Part shown: piece by piece, positions 6,195 through 12,186 of the stretch | Numbering within the stretch: position 1 is the stretch's first letter | Layout of the letters: each line of letters starts with the position of its first letter | NCBI GenBank assembly: GCA_910587275.1 | Contig: CAJUMD010000101.1 | Span: 1 to 12,286, forward strand | From: an uncultured Kineothrix sp. | Lineage (GTDB): Bacteria; Bacillota; Clostridia; Lachnospirales; Lachnospiraceae | Length of the DNA: 12,286 nucleotides | Reading direction: 5' to 3' | Notes under the pieces: generated by a model | Seen by the model: only the letters and a program-made list of their open reading frames with translations | The model's database searches: none | What the model was told of the DNA's origin: nothing | Translations under genes and position numbers: made by a program

Positions 6195-6956
6195 CTATAT
6201 GGCAGGTGCCGATTCCCCCCGCCTTTTCCGTATACCGTCCAAAATCACCTTCTTCTTTTCCACCACCTTATTTTTATCCATGGCGGGAACGCCCGCCAGT
6301 TTGTATTCCATTCCCAGTTTTTTGTATTTGGTTTCGCCCATGGTATGGTAGGGAAGTACGTCCAGTGCTTTCAGGTTTTGAAACTGCCCGATGAAATAGC
6401 CTAAGTCAAAGAGGTATTTGTCATCGTCGGTAATGCCCGGAACGACTACGTGGCGGATCCACATGTCTACCTGCTTTTCATTCAGGTAGGCGGCGAAGGC
6501 TAAAATGCCGTCGTTGGGCTGTGCGGTAAGTTCCTTGTGTTTTTCGGGGTCGATATGCTTGATGTCCAACATGACGAGATCTGTCAGCGTCATCAGGTGA
6601 TCCAGCTTTTTAATCCATTCCGTGTTCTGCGGTTTGAAGGCGATGCCTGAGCTGTCAATGCAGGTATGGACGTTTTCCTTTTTCGCGATGGTAAACAGGT
6701 CAATCAGGAAATCCACTTGCATCAGGGGTTCCCCGCCGGTTACGGTAATGCCGCCTTTTGTGTAAAACGCGGCGTTTCTCCGGTATTGTTCAAATATTTC
6801 TTCCGGCTCCATAAGGGTACCGCCGTCCATGGGCCATGTATCGGGATTGTGGCAGTAAGCGCACCTCATGGGACAGCCCTGTACGAATACCACAAAACGC
6901 GTGCCTGGTCCGTCCACCGTACCGAAAGATTCCAGTGAATGTATTCTTCCTTGCAT
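6195..6956 (-). CDS. pflA: Pyruvate formate-lyase 1-activating enzyme (radical SAM)
   Basis: PflA uses a [4Fe-4S] cluster and S-adenosylmethionine to create the glycyl radical that switches on pyruvate formate-lyase in anaerobic fermentation. The 253-residue protein begins MQGRIHSLESFGTVDGPGTR, the canonical family N-terminus. It carries the radical SAM motif CPMRCAYC (C28, C32, C35), the GGEP SAM-binding motif (74-77) and DIKH (131-134). ATG 6956 is preferred because GAGG lies about 6 nt upstream and the family starts here; an ATG at 6998 would add 14 unrelated residues and has no ribosome binding site. It has its own promoter and terminator. No pflB accompanies it, so its partner must be encoded elsewhere. 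Confidence 0.95.
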   Translation of the reverse strand: MQGRIHSLESFGTVDGPGTRFVVFVQGCPMRCAYCHNPDTWPMDGGTLMEPEEIFEQYRRNAAFYTKGGITVTGGEPLMQVDFLIDLFTIAKKENVHTCIDSSGIAFKPQNTEWIKKLDHLMTLTDLVMLDIKHIDPEKHKELTAQPNDGILAFAAYLNEKQVDMWIRHVVVPGITDDDKYLFDLGYFIGQFQNLKALDVLPYHTMGETKYKKLGMEYKLAGVPAMDKNKVVEKKKVILDGIRKRRGESAPAI

Positions 6957-7046
6957 AGTTTTCCTCGTTTCTGCGCTGCCTTTTGTGGTTCCACTCATTG
7001 GGTCGGAGAGACAGCGCTGCCGCCAACCCTTTTGTTTTGTCTTATA

Positions 7047-7068
7047 GGATGCGGGAGCATCCTTTTTT
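7047..7068 (+). terminator. Hairpin with T-run in the pflA leader region (orientation opposite to pflA)
   Basis: GGATGC (7047-7052) and GCATCC (7057-7062) form a stem with a GGGA loop, followed by six Ts on the plus strand (7063-7068). No plus-strand gene precedes it. On the minus strand it falls near the start of the pflA leader without a T-run. It could be a leader structure, an antisense terminator or a leftover from the rearranged neighbouring region. Confidence 0.4.
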
Positions 7069-7076
7069 ATGCTTAT

Positions 7077-7104
7077 AGTATAGCAGAATGGGAATGAAAT
7101 GCAA
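7077..7104 (-). promoter_or_regulatory. Promoter of pflA
   Basis: On the minus strand TTGCAT (7104-7099) is followed after 16 nt by TATACT (7082-7077). The start site would be near 7070, giving a leader of about 115 nt before the pflA ATG. The -35 sits only 4 bases past the end of the GH51 relic, so this promoter may have been preserved or created when that locus collapsed. Confidence 0.55.
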
Positions 7105-7107
7105 TAC

Positions 7108-7441
7108 TCAAACGGCTCCTATCTGAATCACAGTCACCGAATGAGGGCCTATCCTGACCTTTATTCCATCCTTACAAGTTTCAAGCTCCTCTTTTCGAAT
7201 GAATACTTCCGTTTTCCCCGTATCATTGTATGAGTTTGGTTCCTTGCCTTCCAACCGGTAAATTACGCTCTCCGGGCTGCAAGATACCTGGCCGTTTTGC
7301 ATACCGTCCCTCTGATTCCGGGTTGCAGTATTCCACCCAGTCGCTCATTTCCTCCGCTGTACCCGTACCGGTGTTGGTGCAGATGTAAGGCTCGCATCCG
7401 ATTTTTTTGCAGAGTCGGATATATTCGTCCGTGCCGAAAGG
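7108..7441 (-). pseudogene. Remnant of a GH51 alpha-L-arabinofuranosidase gene (two fragments)
   Basis: Two pieces of a glycoside hydrolase survive in order. The first (7441 to about 7322) reads FGTDEYIRLCKKIGCEPYIC and then TGTGTAEEMSDWVEYCN, which I recognise as an internal part of GH51 arabinofuranosidases. After a change of reading frame near 7310-7320, the second (about 7314 to 7108) reads GKEPNSYND and ends GPHSVTVIQIGAV, like the C-terminal beta domain of the same family. About 100 of roughly 500 residues remain, and the catalytic acid/base and nucleophile regions are missing. The first piece is fused in frame to the LacI relic. No enzyme activity is possible. Family assignment is by recognition only. 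Confidence 0.75.
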
Positions 7442-7725
7442 ATGGTCAAAGCCAATGATTGAAATATCCTCCGGCACCCGGTATCCGTAAGCGCGCAGCG
7501 CATTTACCGCATGATATGCTATCTGATTGTTAAACGCAAACAGACAGGTATAACTGATTGGAAGAAGCCGTATATATCCCATTTCCTGTGTCGTCTGTGC
7601 ACTTTTTTAAGAGTAGCTTCTGACAGTTTGGTGTCATTACGCAACGCGCGTGAAACCGTATTAGCCGTAACTCCACAGCGTTCGGCAATATCCTTTATTG
7701 TGATTCTTTCATATGTTTTGTCCAT
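7442..7725 (-). pseudogene. Remnant of a LacI-family transcriptional regulator
   Basis: The N-terminus is intact: an ATG with AGAGG upstream, then ITIKDIAERCGVTANTVSRA and LRNDTKLSEATLKKVH, a perfect LacI HTH. The frame then slips by one near 7583, where the expected hinge MGYIR reappears in another frame. About 200 residues of the sugar-binding core are missing. A C-terminal piece FAFNNQIAYHAVNALRAYGY then RVPEDISIIGFDH (to 7442) follows and runs directly into the GH51 remnant. It was probably the local regulator of the arabinofuranosidase gene. The only product possible is a short HTH peptide of 68 residues, ending at 7519. Confidence 0.85.
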
Positions 7726-7764
7726 GGTATCCTCTTTCCGTTTTGTTCATTCTCTATGGTTTCC

Positions 7765-7793
7765 ATTATACTAAAGCCTTTTACCCATTTCAA
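7765..7793 (-). promoter_or_regulatory. Intact promoter in front of the LacI relic
   Basis: On the minus strand TTGAAA (7793-7788) and a perfect TATAAT (7770-7765) are separated by 17 nt. The ribosome binding site AGAGG precedes the ATG at 7725. The relic may therefore still be transcribed and could yield the HTH-only peptide. Confidence 0.7.
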
Positions 7794-7851
7794 TCCTGCC
7801 GGTTTGGGGTTTTCCATTTTATTCTGTGCTTGCATGGCAATACGTTTTTAA

Positions 7852-7914
7852 TGATAAACATTAAAAAAATATTGATAAATATTAAAATCATATTGACAAA
7901 CATAAAATGATGGT
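7852..7914. repeat. Three 21-bp phased AT-rich repeats upstream of the DUF2975 operon
   Basis: TGATAAACATTAAA (from 7852), TGATAAATATTAAA (from 7873) and TGACAAACATAAAA (from 7894) recur at exactly 21-bp intervals, two helical turns. The first lies in a palindrome, TTTTTAATG (7845-7853) with CATTAAAAA (7859-7867). The second contains AATATT-N4-AATATT. The third overlaps the -35 box of the downstream promoter. This looks like a cooperative operator or an intrinsically bent activator region. Confidence 0.6.
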
Positions 7915-7921
7915 ATATGAT
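7893..7921 (+). promoter_or_regulatory. Promoter of the DUF2975-XRE operon
   Basis: A consensus TTGACA (7893-7898) is separated by 17 nt from TATGAT (7916-7921). The start site would be near 7928, about 100 nt before the ATG at 8030. The 21-bp repeats lie directly upstream and overlap the -35. Confidence 0.75.
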
Positions 7922-8029
7922 GCCAGTATCAGGAAATAAATGCATGCAGAGAGAATGTGGCCTGGAAAAACGGATACGGAAAAACAGAAAAAACATAAAA
8001 TCATAAAAAGAAGAAAGGATAGGAGAAAA

Positions 8030-8578
8030 ATGAGCGGAGTAAATTCAAAAATCGAACGGATACAAAAAACGAGTAAGGTGGTGCTTACCGTGGCAAATAT
8101 TATGAAGGTGTTTTTTATTGCGGCTGCGGCCGTCTGCATCGCGGCGGGAATTGCGGCTGTCGTGTTCGGGGAGGAAATGAATGACAGGCTGGTATGGGCG
8201 ACGGAAAACGGGTTTTTACGGATAGGGGGAATTTACGGGGATGACGGGCTGGAATCGGATTTGACGGCTGCGGTAATCCAGGGCAGGCATATGTCCGAAG
8301 TGGTGTCGGGATATATGCTGGCGGCAGGAGGTATGCTGGCGGCCATGGCGGTGATGCTTCATTTTATCGGCAGGATATTTCGGGATTTCCGTGAAAGTTA
8401 TTCCCCGTTTCAGCCTGGGCTGGTCAAAGAGCTGAAGATTGTGTTTGTGCTTATTGCTGTATTTTCCTTTAAAACCAGTTTGTTGGTTGGATTTTTAGTG
8501 AGCTTGGCATTGTGGTGCGTAATCCAGATTTTTGATTACGGCTGTGAACTCCAGCGGGAGTCGGATGAAACTCTTTAG
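8030..8578 (+). CDS. DUF2975 family membrane protein
   Basis: This 182-residue integral membrane protein has four predicted helices: about 24-47, 93-115, 134-148 and 150-168. An outward loop (about 48-92) lies between the first two. Family-like features are the SPFQPGLVKELKIV segment before the third helix and the C-terminal FDYGCELQRESDETL. The function of DUF2975 proteins is unknown, but they are regularly paired with a small XRE regulator, as here. ATG 8030 is chosen because AGGATAGGAG lies just upstream; the frame is open from 7940 but that extension is basic, lacks a ribosome binding site and is not family-like. The start of this operon carries a strong promoter with phased repeats. Confidence 0.88.
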   Translation: MSGVNSKIERIQKTSKVVLTVANIMKVFFIAAAAVCIAAGIAAVVFGEEMNDRLVWATENGFLRIGGIYGDDGLESDLTAAVIQGRHMSEVVSGYMLAAGGMLAAMAVMLHFIGRIFRDFRESYSPFQPGLVKELKIVFVLIAVFSFKTSLLVGFLVSLALWCVIQIFDYGCELQRESDETL

Positions 8579-8634
8579 AGCGTGTTGGAAAGTTGTTTTT
8601 TGGAAGATATCAGGAATGAATTTTCAAACACGCT
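8579..8634. repeat. Imperfect inverted repeat between the DUF2975 and XRE genes
   Basis: AGCGTGTT (8579-8586) pairs with AACACGCT (8627-8634). After one mismatch GAAA pairs with TTTC, giving a 12-bp interrupted stem around a loop of about 30 nt. Only a short T-run follows and the XRE ribosome binding site begins at once. It could be a partial attenuator, an mRNA-stability hairpin or a copy of a dispersed small repeat. Confidence 0.45.
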
Positions 8635-8648
8635 TTTAGGAAGGGAGA

Positions 8649-8870
8649 ATGAAAATGGCTATAATTTTAAGGTTGGACCGGATGATGGCGGACCGGAAGA
8701 TATCTTTGAACGAATTGGCACAGAAGGTCGGTATTGCAAACGTGAACCTTTCCAATATTAAAACGGGGAAGGTTAGTGCAATCCGTTTTTCCACGTTAAA
8801 TGCCATCTGCGATGTGCTGGACTGTCAGCCTGGGGATTTGCTGGAATTCCAAAGGGATGGGGATAACTGA
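8649..8870 (+). CDS. Small XRE/Cro-C1-type HTH transcriptional regulator (YozG-like)
   Basis: This 73-residue protein is essentially one HTH domain. Helices 2-3 are in SLNELAQKVGIANVNLSNIK, followed by the family-typical FSTLNAICDVLDCQPGDLLE. Such single-domain regulators are commonly encoded directly after DUF2975 genes and probably form a regulatory pair with the membrane protein, perhaps acting on their own promoter. Two starts are possible, ATG 8649 and ATG 8655. Both have part of AGGAAGGGAG at a usable distance; the shorter one (MAIILRLDRMM) matches the usual family start. The target sites are unknown; the 21-bp repeats at 7852-7914 are a candidate. Confidence 0.88.
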   Translation: MKMAIILRLDRMMADRKISLNELAQKVGIANVNLSNIKTGKVSAIRFSTLNAICDVLDCQPGDLLEFQRDGDN

Positions 8871-8882
8871 CGGGAAAATATG

Positions 8883-8950
8883 CTTGACACCGGAAAAAGG
8901 TCATTTCACAACATGGCATTCGGGAAAAACAGGGTATCCGCCGATATTAT
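8883..8950 (+). promoter_or_regulatory. Putative LytTR-activated promoter of the two-component operon (copy 1)
   Basis: Two imperfect direct repeats, TTGACACCGG (8884-8893) and TTCACAACAT (8905-8914), lie 21 bp apart, the usual spacing of LytTR half-sites. A CGATAT block with -10-like TATTAT (8945-8950) follows 61 nt from the first repeat. The -35 position is non-consensus, as in activator-dependent promoters. A second copy with the same geometry is at 11124-11191. Confidence 0.55.
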
Positions 8951-8975
8951 TTGTGTTGGCGGATATCTTGTTTTC
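8933..8975 (+). terminator. Hairpin upstream of the response regulator, possible terminator of the DUF2975-XRE operon
   Basis: GGTATCCGCC (8933-8942) pairs with GGCGGATATC (8958-8967), 10 bp with one G-U and a 15-nt loop, followed by TTGTTTTC. It fits a terminator for the upstream pair. It also overlaps the -10 of the proposed LytTR promoter, so it might be an operator or attenuator instead. Confidence 0.5.
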
Positions 8976-9009
8976 AAGGGAAAATGAAAACGCAGGGAAA
9001 GGAAAAACC

Positions 9010-9732
9010 ATGCAGATTGTAATATGTGACGACGAGAAGGAGATCAGGGATTGGTTTTTGGATAAAATCCGAAAGTTCTGTCCGGAAGCGGATGTCATGT
9101 GCTGTGCATCGGGGGAAGAACTTTTGGCGGGGGAAACCGTGCCGGATCTTTTATTTTTGGATATACGGCTACCGGAAATGGACGGTATGGAAACGGCGAG
9201 GAGGCTGAGGGAAAAGTATGGAAAAATGATACTTATTTTTATTACCGCTTTGGAAGAATATGTGTTTCTGGCGTTTGACGTGGGAGCGTTCCATTATCTT
9301 GTGAAACCTGTTTCGGAGGAAAAACTGAAAGAAGTATTGGAAAGGGCGGCAGGACAGTACCGGGAGGCGGCGGGGAGGAAATCGGTTTGGGAAGAAAAGT
9401 CCATTGTCATTAAAAGCGGCGGGGTGAGCAATAAAATCCGGCTGGAACATGTGGTATATGCGGAAGTTTACAACCGTAAAGTGGTCATTCACAAAACTGA
9501 CGGAGATGTGGAATATTACGGAAGGCTGGGGGCGCTGGAGAAGATGGCGGGTGAGGATTTTTTCAGGTCCCACAGGGGATACCTGGTTCATTTTAAATAT
9601 GTGGAAAAGTATGATGCATCCATGATTTGGCTGAAAGGCGGGACGGCGCTGATGGCAAAGCAGAAGTATCCGGAATTTGTCAGGAAATATTTGAAATATC
9701 ATCGAAATAAAGGGGGAAGCGGAGTGGTATGA
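9010..9732 (+). CDS. LytTR-family response regulator (AgrA/VirR-like)
   Basis: This 240-residue cytoplasmic regulator pairs with the histidine kinase that follows. The receiver domain (1-118) has the acidic pair D7/D8, phospho-acceptor D51 in LFLDIRLPEMDG, T79 and K99 in the VKP turn. The LytTR DNA-binding domain covers about 130-232, with HVVYAEVYNRKVVIH and FFRSHRGYLVHFKYVEKYD motifs. LytTR proteins bind pairs of short direct repeats about 21 bp apart, and such a pair lies upstream of this gene and again after the kinase gene. ATG 9010 has GGAAAGGA upstream; the open frame back to 8800 overlaps the XRE gene and is not family-like. Its last 4 bases (ATGA) overlap the kinase start, a sign of translational coupling. 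Confidence 0.95.
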   Translation: MQIVICDDEKEIRDWFLDKIRKFCPEADVMCCASGEELLAGETVPDLLFLDIRLPEMDGMETARRLREKYGKMILIFITALEEYVFLAFDVGAFHYLVKPVSEEKLKEVLERAAGQYREAAGRKSVWEEKSIVIKSGGVSNKIRLEHVVYAEVYNRKVVIHKTDGDVEYYGRLGALEKMAGEDFFRSHRGYLVHFKYVEKYDASMIWLKGGTALMAKQKYPEFVRKYLKYHRNKGGSGVV

Positions 9733-11123
9733 GCGAAGAACGTATGGTTTTTTATTATGAAGCCTTGATGGAAATCCATAACGTCATGATGGACGGAGTA
9801 ACAGCGTTTTTTCTGTATGTAATGGTAAAGGAATTTCTGGGGAAACGCAGGTATGCTGCTTTTGCGGGAACGGCATATTTTTCCGTGATTATGCTGATGG
9901 CACATATTCCGGTTTATGTCAGTAATTTTACGGCTTATGGATTGGCGGTATTGGCGGCATTTTTGGTAATGTGGCTGTGTGAAAGGGAGAGACGGAGACA
10001 AAAGCTGTTTTTGACCGTTACTTTTTTTTCACTGCGCTGGATGGCAGCGGCAGTAGCCAATTGTACGGAAAATATCATATACCGGTTCTTCCCCGTTTTG
10101 TTGTATTCCCTGAATAACGAATGGATGACATTTCTAAGGACTGCGGCTGTTATGCTCCTGAATTTGGGACAGGACGTTCTGCTTATGTTTGCGGCGGTTT
10201 GGGTCATCCGTAAATTTTATCTGTATAAAAGGGGGGAAATGACGGGAAAGGAACTGCTGATGCTCTCTACGCCTTCTCTGTCGGGGATGGTTGGATACCA
10301 CATGCTGAAACTCTATGAGGTTATTTACACGAATGATACGGGAAAAAATCTGTTGGATATTTACCGGCCATACCATTGGCTGTTTTTGCTGTATTATGTC
10401 TTTTCCTTTGCATCCGTGTTGGCGATGATTGTATTGTTCCAAAAAATTAAAAAAAGTCAGGAGGAAAAGTGGCAGGGAGAGTTTTTGCTGGGGCAAATGG
10501 AAGATATAAAAAAGCATATTGCTATACTGGAGAAGCGTTACCGGGATATCCAGGGGATGAAACATGATATGGGGAATCATGTAATGACTTTGGAGCGGCT
10601 GTATACCGGAAAAGAGTATGGGGAAGCAAAACGTTATACCGGGCAGTTAATGGAGGAACTGCGGGGGGCGGAACCGGGAATCAGGAGCGGTAATCCGGTT
10701 ACGGATGTGATTTTGATGGAGAAACGGGAGGAAGCGGAGAAAAAAGGAATGGTTTTTACCTGCGATTTCCATTATCCGGAAGGAATGGGCATTAATGCGT
10801 TTGATCTCAGCATTATATTGAATAATGCCCTGAACAACGCCATGGAACATACGGCTTCCATCCGGAAACCGTTTATCCATGTGGAATCTTACCGAAGGGG
10901 AAATATTTATATGATGGAATTCCGTAACCGTATGGATGGGAGTGTGGACATGGATACGGAAAGCGGTCTTCCGGTAACGGCGAAACCGGATGGAACGGGA
11001 CATGGTTTCGGTCTGTTCAACATCAGGAAGGTGGCGCAGAAATACAAGGGAGAATTGGATATCGGAGTAGAAAAAAGTATATTTCGGCTTAGTGTGATGC
11101 TTTTAGGAACGGGGGAGGGGTGA
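9729..11123 (+). CDS. AgrC-like sensor histidine kinase (GHKL/HATPase_c_5 type)
   Basis: This 464-residue membrane kinase senses an unknown signal and phosphorylates the LytTR regulator upstream. The N-terminal half is a multi-pass sensor with about six helices (roughly 22-35, 44-62, 68-85, 95-112, 138-161 and 217-237). A coiled segment follows (241-272). The dimerisation box GMKHDMGNHVMTLERL has phospho-acceptor H279, as in AgrC-type kinases. The catalytic domain has N-box ILNNALNNAMEH (363-374) and G-box GTGHGFGLFNIRKVAQKYKG (422-441). Its ATG overlaps the regulator stop. No AgrB protease or AgrD-like peptide gene is visible nearby, so a peptide ligand cannot be assumed. Confidence 0.94.
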   Translation: MSEERMVFYYEALMEIHNVMMDGVTAFFLYVMVKEFLGKRRYAAFAGTAYFSVIMLMAHIPVYVSNFTAYGLAVLAAFLVMWLCERERRRQKLFLTVTFFSLRWMAAAVANCTENIIYRFFPVLLYSLNNEWMTFLRTAAVMLLNLGQDVLLMFAAVWVIRKFYLYKRGEMTGKELLMLSTPSLSGMVGYHMLKLYEVIYTNDTGKNLLDIYRPYHWLFLLYYVFSFASVLAMIVLFQKIKKSQEEKWQGEFLLGQMEDIKKHIAILEKRYRDIQGMKHDMGNHVMTLERLYTGKEYGEAKRYTGQLMEELRGAEPGIRSGNPVTDVILMEKREEAEKKGMVFTCDFHYPEGMGINAFDLSIILNNALNNAMEHTASIRKPFIHVESYRRGNIYMMEFRNRMDGSVDMDTESGLPVTAKPDGTGHGFGLFNIRKVAQKYKGELDIGVEKSIFRLSVMLLGTGEG

Positions 11124-11191
11124 CTTCACAACGGAAAAAAGTCCTTTCGTGACATGCCGCTTCAGAATGCGGCAGGAAGATTCGATATATG
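11124..11191 (+). promoter_or_regulatory. Putative LytTR-activated promoter of the FlxA-like gene (copy 2)
   Basis: Direct repeats TTCACAACGG (11125-11134) and TTCGTGACAT (11146-11155) lie 21 bp apart, immediately after the kinase stop codon. A CGATAT block with -10-like TATATG (11186-11191) begins 61 nt from the first repeat, as in copy 1. Positions 11124-11158 match 8883-8917 at 27 of 35 bases by hand alignment, while most of the spacer between repeats and -10 has diverged. The TGCCGC/GCGGCA hairpin (11155-11174) sits in that spacer and has no T-run. Confidence 0.55.
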
Positions 11192-11307
11192 GGGTAAGAA
11201 CCCTTATTTACGTATATTCCGAATCCGGGAAGCGGCTTGCGGGGATACGGAAAAGAACAAGAATACAGTGCAGAAAAAGATGTAGGAAAAAGGAAAGGAT
11301 GGACAGT

Positions 11308-12072
11308 ATGAAAGTTGATGGTACGGGCAGCGGAAAGGTAATCCAAAGTATGCAATTAGGCATGGGGCAGCAGGGAGATGCCGTAAGCAGGGATTTACAA
11401 AGGAAGATTGAGGACGCACAGAAAAGACTGCAGGAAGTGTCATCCGACAAGGAAATGGGCGCTGAAGAAAAAAGTAAGAAGCGTCAGGAAATACAGAAGC
11501 AGATTTCGGAATTGCAAAATGAACTGCGTCAGCACCAAATCCGGCAGAGGCAGGAAATGTCAGCCGGCAAAACCGCATCCGACGGCAGTACGGAGAAGGC
11601 AGGAAAGGGAAATGGCGGAAAAGGCAGAAAAGGCGGAAAAGGAAAGAGCGGTGCCGGAATGGCCGCGCTGCTTTCCGCCGATGCTGCCGCCCAACGGGCG
11701 CAGATTCAAGGAAGTGCGGCGGCTAAGCTGGAGGGAAAGGCGAATGTACTGGAAGCGGAAATTAAGCAGGATGCAGCGACGGGAGGCGATACTTCAAAGA
11801 AAGAGGAAGAACTTGCGGATGTGAAGGCGATGGCGGAACATGCGTCTTCCGAACAGATGGAAACACTGAAAGAGGCGAACGGTACTTTACAGGAAGCGGC
11901 CGGAGCGCAGGAAGAAGATACGGTGCGGAGAACCCCTGAAGCGGAAGAAAAAGCGGATAAAAAAGATAAAAAATCGGATACGGAAGATAAGGAAACAGAA
12001 AACGGGGAAAAAGGGAAAGCAGAGCAGACAGGGGAAGCGGAAAAGGGGGCTTCCATAGATATACGTTTGTAG
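11308..12072 (+). CDS. FlxA-like family protein (predicted coiled-coil protein of unknown function)
   Basis: This 254-residue hydrophilic protein has no signal peptide or membrane helix. Residues 25-85 form a long helix typical of FlxA-like proteins (SRDLQRKIEDAQKRLQEV, then KKRQEIQKQISELQNELRQH). A very basic glycine/lysine linker follows (98-117, including GGKGRKGGKGKSG). Next comes an alanine-rich helical part, ALLSADAAAQRAQIQGS then KLEGKANVLEAEIK (120-154), an acidic helix (165-200), a charged low-complexity tail (203-247), and a C-terminal SIDIRL. ATG 11308 is chosen because AAAGGA lies 8 nt upstream; ATG 11299 is an alternative. FlxA in E. coli belongs to the flagellar regulon, but no flagellar gene is seen here and the role is unknown. 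It lies downstream of a putative LytTR promoter, so it may be a target of the adjacent two-component system. Confidence 0.75.
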   Translation: MKVDGTGSGKVIQSMQLGMGQQGDAVSRDLQRKIEDAQKRLQEVSSDKEMGAEEKSKKRQEIQKQISELQNELRQHQIRQRQEMSAGKTASDGSTEKAGKGNGGKGRKGGKGKSGAGMAALLSADAAAQRAQIQGSAAAKLEGKANVLEAEIKQDAATGGDTSKKEEELADVKAMAEHASSEQMETLKEANGTLQEAAGAQEEDTVRRTPEAEEKADKKDKKSDTEDKETENGEKGKAEQTGEAEKGASIDIRL

Positions 12073-12115
12073 TCTGCCATTTGAGTTTGTAAATCTGGTT
12101 CTATCATAAGTTTAC

Positions 12116-12125
12116 ATGTTAACAT
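12116..12125. promoter_or_regulatory. Palindrome in the right-end intergenic region
   Basis: ATGTTAACAT is a perfect 10-bp palindrome in an AT-rich stretch 43 bases after the FlxA-like stop. It could be an operator for a gene beyond the window. Nothing else supports a function, and palindromes of this size occur by chance. Confidence 0.2.
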
Positions 12126-12153
12126 ATTACGTACCGGGGTATCGTACCACGGG

Positions 12154-12186
12154 CAATCGGACAGTGGGAATTTCACTGTCCGATTG
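12154..12186. terminator. Perfect 13-bp hairpin after the FlxA-like gene
   Basis: CAATCGGACAGTG (12154-12166) and CACTGTCCGATTG (12174-12186) are perfect complements around a 7-nt loop. The tail TAGTTT is a poor T-run, so termination is possible but not certain; a dispersed repeat element is the alternative. The remaining bases to 12286 show no gene, only short direct repeats of ACGGGT (12211-12216, 12226-12231). Confidence 0.5.

Noticed and set aside
7713..7910. Plus-strand open frame of 65 codons across the LacI relic promoter
   Set aside because: It runs through promoter and repeat DNA, is rich in F/I/L/N from AT-rich sequence, and has no ribosome binding site.
9169..9702. Minus-strand open frame of 177 codons opposite the LytTR regulator
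   Set aside because: It is a shadow of the real gene, rich in F, H, P and Q, with no family resemblance.
11149..11307. N-terminal extension of the FlxA-like protein
   Set aside because: The extension is arginine-rich and would begin inside the candidate regulator site. The family-like N-terminus starts at 11308 with a better ribosome binding site.
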